From: Candidatus Gastranaerophilales bacterium
Lineage (GTDB): Bacteria; Cyanobacteriota; Vampirovibrionia; Gastranaerophilales; Gastranaerophilaceae
Reading direction: 5' to 3'
Length of the DNA stretch: 49,032 nt
Assembly (NCBI GenBank): GCA_900768915.1
Contig: CAAGEQ010000040.1
Coordinates: forward strand, 1 to 49,032
Shown here: piece after piece, positions 41,996 to 49,032 of the stretch
Numbering within the stretch: the first letter of the stretch is position 1
How the letters are laid out: every line of letters starts with the position of its first letter
Notes under the pieces: generated by a model
Told to the model about the DNA's origin: nothing
Seen by the model: only the letters and a program-made list of their open reading frames with translations
Database searches by the model: none
Program-made: the position numbers and the translations under genes

Positions 41996-43705
41996 ATGTT
42001 TAAAGATTTTATATTAAAAGATACAGAATTAGCAATAAAACAAGCAGTTGAAGCAAAAGAACTTGGACAAATGGACTCTACAGATGGGATTAACCTTGTT
42101 GTAGAAAAACCAAAAAATCCTGATTTCGGCGACTTTGCAGTTAACGTTTCATCTCTTGCTCGTAATGCAAGAATTGCTCCACCAATGATTGCAAATGCAA
42201 TCGTTAAATATTTACCAACAACAGATTACACAACATCTGTAATTGGTGGTTTCATCAATTTCAAATTGAGTGACAAAGTTCTTGCTAACGTTATCAAAGA
42301 AATTTTAGAAAAGAAAGAAAACTTCGGTAAACCTGAACATATCGAAAAAGAAAAAATTATTCTTGAATACGTATCAGCAAACCCAACCGGTCCATTCCAT
42401 ATTGGTCACGGCAGATGGGCAGCAATGGGTAGTGCATTAGCAAACTTGCTGAAATTCTACGGTCACGACGTATATCAAGAATTTTATATAAATGATGCAG
42501 GTAGTCAAATTCAAAAACTAGGACGTTCTTTAAACATAAGAGTTAAACAAGAATTAGGAGAAAATGTTGACTTTCCTGAAGACGAAGAAGAAAGAAAGAA
42601 TTATTACGCTGGCGAATATTTAATTCCAGTCGCAAAACAATTCTTGCAAGAACACGAGCCTACAGACGATATCAATATTTTGTCTGATTACGCAAAACAA
42701 TATATGGAAAAAGTTCAAAAAGACTTACTAGAAAAATTCAAAGTTCATTTTGACAAATTCTACTCAGAATTAGATTTACACAAATCAGGTAAAGTAGAAA
42801 AATGCTACAAACAATTAGAAAATAGTGGCAAACTATACGAAAAAGAAGGTGCAATTTGGTTCAAATCATCTGAATATGGTGATGACCAAGATAGAGTAAT
42901 TAAAAAAGCAGATGGTTCTAACACATACCTAACTGCCGATATTGCATACCATATCGACAAAATTGAACGAGGTTTTGATAGACTTATAAATATTTGGGGG
43001 GCAGACCACCACGGATATGTACCAAGAGTAAAAGCATCTATCGAAGCATTAGGCTACAATCCAGACAAATTAGAAGTTTTGCTTGGTCAACTTGTTAACC
43101 TTATCATCAATGGTGAAGAAGTTAGAATGGGTAAACGTCGTAAAATGGTAACATTAGAAGAACTTATTGATGAAGTTGGTGTTGATGCTACAAGATTTTG
43201 GATGTCTATGAGAAGTATTGATACAACTCTAGACTTCGATATTGAACTAGCAAAACGTTCAACTGATGAAAACCCTGTATTCTACGTTCAATACGCACAT
43301 GCCAGAGCCTGCTCAATCTTGAGAAATGCTGTAAAAGAAAAAGTTAATGCTGAAACTGGCGAAACAACACCAGCACCAATGACAGAACAAGAACTAGAAG
43401 AAACTCTTAAAGACTTTAATGTAGATAGTATGATAAAAGCCGTTCCGACTGCTAAAAAACTTATCTTAAAACTTGAAGAATTCAAATCTATGATTAATTA
43501 TTCAGCACAAACAAGAGCCGTTTATACAATTTGTAGATATGTTCAAGATTTGGCTGGCGAATTCCATTCATTCTACAACTCAAATAGAGTAATTTGCGAA
43601 GACAAAGACCTTATGAAATCAAGAATTTGTTTAATTTATGCAATCAAAACTGTATTAAAAAATGCTCTTGATATTCTTGCAGTAAATGCTCCAGAAAAAA
43701 TGTAG
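41996..43705 (+). CDS. argS: Arginyl-tRNA synthetase
   Basis: The start is set at MFKDFILKD (AGAGGTG 3-8 nt upstream); 569 aa, usual class I ArgRS length. Add-1 N-terminal domain, then ILEYVSANPTGPFHIGHGRWAAMGSALANLL with the HIGH motif, FYINDAGSQI, YLTADIAYHIDK, WGADHHGYVPRVKASIEALG and the C-terminal anticodon-binding helices (RAVYTICRYVQDLAGEFHSFYN). The KMSKS position reads RMGKRRKM, a variation common in ArgRS. A prophage module follows the argS terminator. Confidence 0.97.
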   Translation: MFKDFILKDTELAIKQAVEAKELGQMDSTDGINLVVEKPKNPDFGDFAVNVSSLARNARIAPPMIANAIVKYLPTTDYTTSVIGGFINFKLSDKVLANVIKEILEKKENFGKPEHIEKEKIILEYVSANPTGPFHIGHGRWAAMGSALANLLKFYGHDVYQEFYINDAGSQIQKLGRSLNIRVKQELGENVDFPEDEEERKNYYAGEYLIPVAKQFLQEHEPTDDINILSDYAKQYMEKVQKDLLEKFKVHFDKFYSELDLHKSGKVEKCYKQLENSGKLYEKEGAIWFKSSEYGDDQDRVIKKADGSNTYLTADIAYHIDKIERGFDRLINIWGADHHGYVPRVKASIEALGYNPDKLEVLLGQLVNLIINGEEVRMGKRRKMVTLEELIDEVGVDATRFWMSMRSIDTTLDFDIELAKRSTDENPVFYVQYAHARACSILRNAVKEKVNAETGETTPAPMTEQELEETLKDFNVDSMIKAVPTAKKLILKLEEFKSMINYSAQTRAVYTICRYVQDLAGEFHSFYNSNRVICEDKDLMKSRICLIYAIKTVLKNALDILAVNAPEKM

Positions 43706-43720
43706 AAAAAAATAATAAAC

Positions 43721-43755
43721 AGTAAAAGCCGTCCTATATGGACGGCTTTTACTTA
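43721..43755 (+). terminator. argS terminator
   Basis: AGTAAAAGCCGTCC-TATAT-GGACGGCTTTTACT with T's in the right arm, 16 nt after the stop. Confidence 0.9.
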
Positions 43756-44341
43756 TATTATATTATTATGTAAATATATATTTTTGGATTTAATTCTTTT
43801 AATCTTTTTGTGCGTGAAAATTTATAAAAATCAAAAACTTTCAAATATTACGAAATCTTTATCAAATGAGTTCCTCAAAAGATACAGTTTTAACATATTT
43901 ATATGGTTATTATTAATTGATAGTCTTTGATTAGTTATTTTAAGTAAACACATATTTTTTGGAGGATTACTTATCTTATTTTATTTCATTTTCAAGTCAA
44001 TAACAATAACTACAATATATTTTATTGAAAACAAAAAAATCAAAATTTATAACAAATCATTTTATTATACATAATAAAGTATATTCAATATTTTCGATAA
44101 TTTCATGCATCTTTTCGATAATAACAAATACTATATTTTTATACTTAATAATGTGCATGTTTTCAGATTGTTTTATAACAAAACTACTATTATTTATTGC
44201 TAAAATAATATTTATTATTTTTAAATATTTATTTTCCATCTTTCCAACAATATATGCTGCAATAATGGCTTTTCTATGTATATAACAGCACCGCTATATT
44301 GATAAAAAAAAGGGCAGTTACAAACCACCCTTAAAAATCCG
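43756..44341. other. AT-rich gap between argS and the prophage
   Basis: No confident gene. A TTG-initiated 86-aa frame (44025-44285, +) is strongly hydrophobic but has no ribosome site and consists largely of AT-rich Ile/Phe codons. The left prophage junction (attL) should lie here; the right end is outside the window, so a direct repeat cannot be recognised. Confidence 0.5.
44303..44335 (-). terminator. Terminator of the leftward prophage operon
   Basis: AAGGG..CCCTT around a 13-nt loop, then eight T's on the minus strand, just after the terminase stop. Confidence 0.7.
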
Positions 44342-45646
44342 TTATTTTATTCGCCAATAATATTCTGTCAAATAACTTGCTGCATCAAAAGGATGTTCCA
44401 AAAACTTACTATCTCTATTATTTTTAATTTGAGAAAATGTCGGTACATCAACAATGCTAGTACCTTCTTTAAATGATAAGTTATACAAATTGTACAACAA
44501 CCATTTACATCTTCTTTCATCCACAAATAAATGATTTTCACCTTGTGAATTTCTTACTTTTGCATTAAATGCAGAAATTCTATTCAATATTGGAGGATTA
44601 TAATCCCTCAAATGGAATTTAACCTGTTTTCTATCATAACCGTGATTATATAATGCTTTTCTTATAATTGCATAATTCGTAAATTCACTCTGTGTCGTCC
44701 TATTATCACCTGAAGCATCACCATTTATAATAATTTCAGCTTCATGTTTAGGATAACGTCTAATTAATTCTTGAATACATTGTTCAGTTGTGGTTTTCTC
44801 AATAACTAATTCATCAAAATAATAAACATTATCCTTATCAATATAAGCCAACACCCAACACATAGGATCAACGTTGAAATCACAAGTGATATGCAATGGC
44901 AAATTCGGAACATATTTTAAATGTTTCAAATTTGAGTCTGAAAAACCCTTAACAACTAAACCACTTGAATAATCACCAAATTCACCTAAAACATTAATTT
45001 TATAATATTCTTCATCAAAGTTATCTTTTAATGATTTGATAAAATGTTCTGGCAAATATATATTGTTTGTAGTTGGAGCAAGAATCAATCTATAATTTTC
45101 TTGTTTTTGTTCCACAAACCTACGCCAAATCCACCCCTTATCAGATTGAGGGTTTGTATGTCCAAACAACCTATATCTAAAATTATTCCAATCCTTACCA
45201 CGATAAGTATTTCTTAATCTACCTAACAATTGTTTAAAAGAGGCATCATCAATTTGAGATGCCTCTTCAATTTCTGCCCAATGTAAGTTCAAAGACTTAA
45301 ATCTTTCTGGATCATCAAAAGCAGAAAACAATATTTCAGAGCCATTTTTAAATTTAATAATCTTATCAACTTTGTTATAACTATAATGAACACCTTCTAT
45401 ATAACCTAATGACTCTAAATGTTCCAAATACGTAACTAAAGTAGTTTTACGTACCAATTCATACTCTTTTGCTCCGACAAGTCCTCTTGAACCAGCATAT
45501 TTTTTTGCTAACATAATCCCTAATAATGCACCACACCAAGTTTTCCCACTACCATATCCGCCTTGATATATTGCAACATCAAGAGGATTGTTATGTGGTA
45601 TCTCAACAAACTCCTTTTGTTTATCAAGTAGTTTGTAATTAATCAT
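44342..45646 (-). CDS. terL: Phage terminase large subunit
   Basis: 434 aa. Walker A in YQGGYGSGKTWCGALLG, Walker B LHWAEIEEAS, and the coupling motif FGHTNPQSDKGW. The nuclease half has ITCDFNVDPMCW, IINGDASGDNR and the C-terminal FDAASYLTEYYW, supplying the acidic metal ligands. It pumps and cleaves DNA into proheads. It is the last gene of the leftward operon, downstream of tail-fibre genes, with TAAATG spacing from the preceding 97-aa gene. This order is like T7-type podoviruses, where TerL follows the tail fibre, and unlike the TerS-TerL-portal order of most siphoviruses. Confidence 0.93.
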   Translation of the reverse strand: MINYKLLDKQKEFVEIPHNNPLDVAIYQGGYGSGKTWCGALLGIMLAKKYAGSRGLVGAKEYELVRKTTLVTYLEHLESLGYIEGVHYSYNKVDKIIKFKNGSEILFSAFDDPERFKSLNLHWAEIEEASQIDDASFKQLLGRLRNTYRGKDWNNFRYRLFGHTNPQSDKGWIWRRFVEQKQENYRLILAPTTNNIYLPEHFIKSLKDNFDEEYYKINVLGEFGDYSSGLVVKGFSDSNLKHLKYVPNLPLHITCDFNVDPMCWVLAYIDKDNVYYFDELVIEKTTTEQCIQELIRRYPKHEAEIIINGDASGDNRTTQSEFTNYAIIRKALYNHGYDRKQVKFHLRDYNPPILNRISAFNAKVRNSQGENHLFVDERRCKWLLYNLYNLSFKEGTSIVDVPTFSQIKNNRDSKFLEHPFDAASYLTEYYWRIK

Positions 45647-45940
45647 TTACACCTCTGTTAAACCATCAACATATTTTTTCAAACTATCATAAACACATTG
45701 AGTTATTAAAGGTACATTATCAATCAAAATATTAATTAATAACGAAATTAACGGATTTGAAGACACAAAATTCGACTTTATAAACATAACAACTGCCTTA
45801 TCAACATTGGACTTCTTTTCAGAACCCACAAGACAATTTTTCGCCTGTTCAATAATTTGACGTTTCGCATACTCCAAAACTAACAAAACTTTCTCTTTAG
45901 AGAAAGTAGATTTTAAACTATTTTTCAAACTTAAAACCAT
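45647..45940 (-). CDS. Small phage protein (terminase small subunit or holin candidate)
   Basis: 97 aa with AAAGGAG upstream. The N-terminal half is amphipathic helix (KEKVLLVLEYAKRQIIEQAKNCL). The C-terminal half has a moderately hydrophobic PLISLLINILIDNVPLI. Position directly before terL would suit a terminase small subunit; the hydrophobic segment and the KRQ..AKN pattern also recall LL-H-type holins. Neither call is secure. Confidence 0.5.
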   Translation of the reverse strand: MVLSLKNSLKSTFSKEKVLLVLEYAKRQIIEQAKNCLVGSEKKSNVDKAVVMFIKSNFVSSNPLISLLINILIDNVPLITQCVYDSLKKYVDGLTEV

Positions 45941-45955
45941 AACCTAAACTCCTTT

Positions 45956-46816
45956 CTATTCATCTGGATCTTTACCACCTGCATAACCACCATCACCACC
46001 ACTGCCACTACTACTGCTACTTTTTGTATAAGCACCAAAAGTCTGCCACCAAAAACCACTAGGTATAATAGCCTTTGATGTAATATTTCTCAAATGAACA
46101 TTTAATGTAGTGCCATCATCTGACGTATTTGCGACTTCGACATAACAATAAATCCCATCATTCACAGAAGATGCCATTCTTGTATAATTACCTTTTCCAT
46201 AAGATACAGGTAATGTTACTGCGACACTAACAGACCTTCCTGCAGCAAGCGATGTTGTATATGCCTTAAAACCCCCTTGTTCTATCCATTCAATCGTACT
46301 TTTATCTTTATCAGAATAAAAAACTCTTGACCATTCTGTATCCCCAACGTTTTGAGTAAGATACATTTTATTATCCTCAAACATCGTATCAACCGCATTA
46401 GAAGAATATGCACCAACTTGAGTGGCTGTAACACAATGAGGATTATTATTTTGCAGAGAATGTTTTTGTACTTGTTCAACGACATAAGATTGAACATTAT
46501 CAACAGAAACTTTTGCATCTATTTCAGATTTAGTATATGTTCCAATTTGTTCTGCAGTAACTTCATGAGGATTATTATAATCTTCTGTATGAATATGAAT
46601 TTTATCATCTACTGCATCTTCCAATCCTTTTTGAACACTTTGACAATCTGATAACACCTTTTGCACAAGTCCAATATATGAAGCACATTCTTGCACACTC
46701 TTTTCTGATTTCTTAGCATTTTCTTCTGCTAATTTTTCATAATACTTCGCATTATTACTAGCCACTTGTATCAAGTTTGAGCCATTACGAAGTTCTGTGT
46801 TTATTTTATTTTCCAT
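45956..46816 (-). CDS. Phage tail-fibre protein
   Basis: 286 aa. Two copies of the tail-fibre repeat H-x-NPH-x-VTA-x-Q-x-G-x-Y (NNPHEVTAEQIGTYTKSEID; NNPHCVTATQVGAYSSNAVD), a trimeric β-structure, follow an N-terminal coiled-coil region. The C-terminus is β-rich with a Gly/Ser tail (SSSSGSGGDGGYAGGKDPDE). It probably recognises the host surface. ATG overlaps the upstream stop by one base. Confidence 0.85.
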   Translation of the reverse strand: MENKINTELRNGSNLIQVASNNAKYYEKLAEENAKKSEKSVQECASYIGLVQKVLSDCQSVQKGLEDAVDDKIHIHTEDYNNPHEVTAEQIGTYTKSEIDAKVSVDNVQSYVVEQVQKHSLQNNNPHCVTATQVGAYSSNAVDTMFEDNKMYLTQNVGDTEWSRVFYSDKDKSTIEWIEQGGFKAYTTSLAAGRSVSVAVTLPVSYGKGNYTRMASSVNDGIYCYVEVANTSDDGTTLNVHLRNITSKAIIPSGFWWQTFGAYTKSSSSSGSGGDGGYAGGKDPDE

Positions 46817-47184
46817 TAAACCCCCTCTACCAATTTTGGATAAACAATAATATTGTTAAGTTGACCATAATCACTATTTACGACAAACAAAGTATCTTCC
46901 ATTTCTCCATCAGAACACATTTTTATACCATAGTTATAAACAGCAAAATCTTCATCTTCTTCAACTGTCAACAAATCAGTAAATTCTGCAGATAAAACAA
47001 ATCTTACAAAAGGTTGATTAGATGATTTTACAAACAATTCTGAACCTATTGTTTTTCTATCTTTATCCTTAATTGCAAAATAAACGGTATAATCTTTATC
47101 CGTTGGAATACCAGAAACGACAATTTCTCCACTATCACCTTGATGAATATATATTGTTCCATCTTCATCTATACTAAGCGACAT
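46816..47184 (-). CDS. Phage tail/baseplate-associated β-sandwich protein
   Basis: 122 aa, AAGGAGGT site. It is predominantly β (TIYIHQGDSGEIVVSGIP, YTVYFAIKDKDRKTIG, FVRFVLSAEFTDLL), similar in layout to the N-terminal BppU-type domains of upper baseplate proteins, where IHQGDSG-like turns are common. It lies between the tail-fibre and fibre-accessory genes, so a structural or adaptor role is likely. Confidence 0.55.
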   Translation of the reverse strand: MSLSIDEDGTIYIHQGDSGEIVVSGIPTDKDYTVYFAIKDKDRKTIGSELFVKSSNQPFVRFVLSAEFTDLLTVEEDEDFAVYNYGIKMCSDGEMEDTLFVVNSDYGQLNNIIVYPKLVEGV

Positions 47185-47677
47185 AATCTACCTCCTTTAA
47201 TTTTTCACGTAATAACACTATTTGTTTTGTGTAATATTCTAACCACGTTTCACCAGTTTCTGAATCTTTAACTTCAGGTTCACAAATTGCCCTAATACGT
47301 TTTGTATCCAAATCATTAATTTGAGACAAAATATCATAATATTGTTCTTTCAACTGTTGATGATTTAAATATTGAGAATACAATTCCGATTTTAAATAAT
47401 CAGCATAAATCATATACCCTAGACTAATTTCTCCGAGTTTATTAACGATTGAAACCTCTAAAGTTTCTAAATTTATTTGTTCTTGTCCACGATAATCTGC
47501 AACAATTTCCCAACATTCGCCATTGAAAATTAATGTTTCATTTTCTGTTACCTCTGGTGGCTTAATAGTTGTTGAATATATAGGGTACAAATATTCACCT
47601 AAAACTTTAGGATTTTTTTGAGCGTATGATTTTCCTAAAAACTCCTTTGTATCCTTATCATAATTATAAATTTCCAT
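47174..47677 (-). CDS. Phage tail-fibre assembly/accessory-like protein
   Basis: 167 aa, AAGGAG site. YNYDKDTKEFLG at the start, then P-rich YPIYSTTIKPPEVTENETLIFNGECWEIVADYRG: the 'P.....N...F....W..V.D.RG' pattern of tail-fibre accessory proteins. The second half is coiled coil (QLKEQYYDILSQINDLDTKRIRA; LREKLKEVDYVA). It probably helps fold or attach the fibre. It overlaps the next gene by 11 nt. Confidence 0.7.
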   Translation of the reverse strand: MEIYNYDKDTKEFLGKSYAQKNPKVLGEYLYPIYSTTIKPPEVTENETLIFNGECWEIVADYRGQEQINLETLEVSIVNKLGEISLGYMIYADYLKSELYSQYLNHQQLKEQYYDILSQINDLDTKRIRAICEPEVKDSETGETWLEYYTKQIVLLREKLKEVDYVA

Positions 47678-47688
47678 AAAACTCCTTT

Positions 47689-48342
47689 CTAATACTTAAT
47701 AATAAATTTCATTACTAATGCTGGAGGCTGAACAATAGTACAATCATCTGAATAAACTGTTTTTTCAGGATTATACAAAGATGCATCAAATGTCATAAGT
47801 GGGTTATAAGCATTTGGTTCGTGTCCACCACCTCTATAACCTCCTTTTTTACCGGCGGTAAAAGCACCTGTAAGAGAAGACGAACCCTCAGTACCAGCAA
47901 GCCTAAATGTACCTTTGATATTCGGCAATTTAGAATCCAAATATACGCCTAATTCATTTTCACCACTACCCCATAATGTTTTATCTCTTAAATCAGGTAA
48001 ACAGAATTTCGTACTATCCGAACTACCATACGTTTTGCCAATTACATCATACAAATCCTTATAGTCTTCAACATTTAATTCTGAACCATCACATAACAAA
48101 AAACCTAATGGAACTTCAGGTATAACAGTTGGTATAATCATACCTGTTTGAATAAATGTTTGCTTAAATTTTAAAAGATTTTCTACGTTAAAGTTTAACG
48201 TTGCAACTTGAGATGAAAAATTTGCAGTTTTATTTGTTAAATTTTCAGCCAAGTCAGAAATTTCTGTTTCTAAAAAATTAAAATTATCATTTAAAATTTT
48301 TGATGAGGCTAAAGAGCCATACTCTATTTTTGTTAACCCCAT
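47689..48342 (-). CDS. Phage tail collar domain protein
   Basis: 217 aa. The N-terminal coiled coil (LETEISDLAENLTNKTA) leads into the collar domain: GMIIPTVIPEVPLGFLLCDGSELNVEDYKDLYDVIGKTYG, DSTKFCLPDLRDKTLWGSG. A Gly-rich C-terminal part (GKKGGYRGGGHEP) and PPALVMKFIIKY end it, the usual microcystin-dependent/collar form. It is a short tail-fibre tip protein. GGAGTG ribosome site. Confidence 0.9.
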   Translation of the reverse strand: MGLTKIEYGSLASSKILNDNFNFLETEISDLAENLTNKTANFSSQVATLNFNVENLLKFKQTFIQTGMIIPTVIPEVPLGFLLCDGSELNVEDYKDLYDVIGKTYGSSDSTKFCLPDLRDKTLWGSGENELGVYLDSKLPNIKGTFRLAGTEGSSSLTGAFTAGKKGGYRGGGHEPNAYNPLMTFDASLYNPEKTVYSDDCTIVQPPALVMKFIIKY

Positions 48343-48345
48343 ATT

Positions 48346-48585
48346 TCACTCCTTTCCACCAATAATGGCATCATAAATTTTATCTACTTTGTTTTGCATA
48401 TCAGAAATTTGCTCTTTCAAATTATGCGATTCTTCCTTTGTCATATATTTAATTGATACTTCTTCTAATATTTCACGATGCTGAATTTCTAACTCCTGTG
48501 GAGTAACGAACAATTTATATTGAAAAAACATAGCAAAAACTATTAATATGACTGGTGCATAACGAGTAATCAGTTCTTTATCCAT
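48346..48585 (-). CDS. Small membrane-anchored coiled-coil phage protein
   Basis: 79 aa, AAGGAG site. One N-terminal transmembrane helix (YAPVILIVFAMFFQYKLFV) then a charged coiled coil (EEVSIKYMTKEESHNLKEQI..MQNKVDKIYDAI). This resembles XhlA-type lysis accessory proteins or i-spanins. Lysis is the likely role, but no holin or endolysin is in the window to support it. Confidence 0.6.
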   Translation of the reverse strand: MDKELITRYAPVILIVFAMFFQYKLFVTPQELEIQHREILEEVSIKYMTKEESHNLKEQISDMQNKVDKIYDAIIGGKE

Positions 48586-48758
48586 AAGTTTCTCCTTAAA
48601 ATTAACAGCTGAATTTTGTCATTATTTTTCATTATCGGAAAATATTTTTCTGATATAGACAAACATTGCTGAATATCGAACTTTAAACGTTCAATTTCTA
48701 ACTTCATTTTTTGAAGTTGTTTCTTCAAATTTAAAATTTGTTTAATAACCTTAAACAT
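48570..48758 (-). CDS. Small coiled-coil phage protein
   Basis: 62 aa, strong AAGGAGG site, overlapping the next gene by 16 nt. A Leu/Lys heptad coiled coil (IKQILNLKKQLQKMKLEIERLKFDIQQ) fills the first half. First gene of the leftward operon. Function unknown. Confidence 0.5.
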   Translation of the reverse strand: MFKVIKQILNLKKQLQKMKLEIERLKFDIQQCLSISEKYFPIMKNNDKIQLLILRRNLWIKN

Positions 48759-48940
48759 AAAACCTCCTTATATTTTTAATCTGGTAAAATCCAACAATAA
48801 CAACACTTTTAAAAATAATTATTAACTTTTGTAACAAGAATTACATTTTTTTGTTATAAAAAAGTCAATTTTTTAGAAAGTATATACTTTATATATACAT
48901 AGAGAGTTTCAAATACAAAGTTCACTAAGGAGAGCAGATT
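48759..48940. promoter_or_regulatory. Divergent prophage control region with 14-bp palindrome
   Basis: Between divergent genes. AAAGTATATACTTT at 48877-48890 is a perfect palindrome, followed by TATATATAC and AGGAGAG before the ATG at 48941. A repressor or activator site is likely. The rest is AT-rich. Confidence 0.5.
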
Positions 48941-49032
48941 ATGGCACTTTTATTCGCTGATGTTGTTAACAAATACAATGCTGAAAAACAAGCTAAAATA
49001 TCTGATAACGAATTATCTAACAAAGTGGCTGA
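48941..49032 (+). CDS. Truncated rightward prophage gene (5' end only)
   Basis: The frame opens with ATG after AAGGAG and runs off the window: MALLFADVVNKYNAEKQAKI and on for 10 more residues. Too short to identify. Divergent from the fibre operon with its own control region. Confidence 0.6.
   Translation, partial: MALLFADVVNKYNAEKQAKISDNELSNKVA

Noticed and set aside
44025..44285. 86-aa hydrophobic frame near the prophage edge
   Set aside because: Starts with TTG, no ribosome site, and composition is what AT-rich DNA gives by chance. Noted only in the gap entry.
1..49032. CRISPR array, tRNA or rRNA genes
   Set aside because: No regularly spaced direct repeats with unique spacers and no cloverleaf or rRNA core seen on reading. 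Covariance searches could not be run.

Overview
The window is low-GC bacterial DNA from a Gram-negative-type cell. It encodes two heptosyltransferase-family proteins, an LptF/LptG-type LPS permease, Lgt and a lytic transglycosylase. The best lineage clue is the SLOG/DprA-like protein at 28198-28782, which resembles the cyanobacterial 'DNA recombination-mediator protein A'. Together with the low GC and many unrecognised proteins carrying an N-terminal 'N/S-F-x-G/A/S' segment, this suggests a non-photosynthetic gut relative of Cyanobacteria (Vampirovibrionia/Melainabacteria, Gastranaerophilales). That placement is inference, not proof.

Layout. 1-480: repeat island. 506-5450: matrixin-like protease, heptosyltransferase, membrane-linked ABC1/AarF-like kinase, GNAT-like protein. 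5512-11385: rpsP, rnpA, lgt, a TPR protein, a subtilase and ogt. 11444-18195: MtnX-like phosphatase, a MarR regulator divergent from an aminotransferase/hydrolase/membrane-protein/HAD gene run, and two zinc dehydrogenases. 18196-22445: two more repeat islands around a probable ADP-ribosyltransferase-fold protein and two small tagged proteins. 22457-33582: flavin reductase and XRE regulator, mtnA, LPS permease, HEAT protein and SLOG protein, UvrD/PcrA helicase, pth, TPR protein. 33646-36150: tagged small protein, degenerate heptosyltransferase paralogue, transglycosylase. 36216-41883: leftward run of four uncharacterised genes, three of them downstream of a leader that reads as a cobalamin riboswitch. 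41996-43705: argS. 44342-49032: part of a prophage (collar/tail-fibre genes, then the terminase large subunit as the last gene of the leftward operon), with a divergent gene truncated by the window edge.

How the parts fit. Envelope biogenesis (Lgt, LPS permease, GT9 proteins, transglycosylase) and translation (S16, RNase P protein, Pth, ArgRS) are ordinary housekeeping. The unusual layer consists of large lineage-specific proteins sharing a short N-terminal tag, some with recognisable enzyme domains (subtilase, ABC1 kinase, probable ART, GNAT). The strongest candidate for something undescribed is the operon at 36216-38856. It starts with a CxH-x6-CxxC protein, continues with a multi-span membrane protein and a small helical protein, contains no recognisable B12 gene, and is preceded by a B12-riboswitch-like leader.

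A second system-level signal is translational. Six genes on both strands have a -10-like hexamer ending exactly 6 nt before the ATG, which implies leaderless mRNAs, while the prophage genes nearly all carry strong Shine-Dalgarno sequences.
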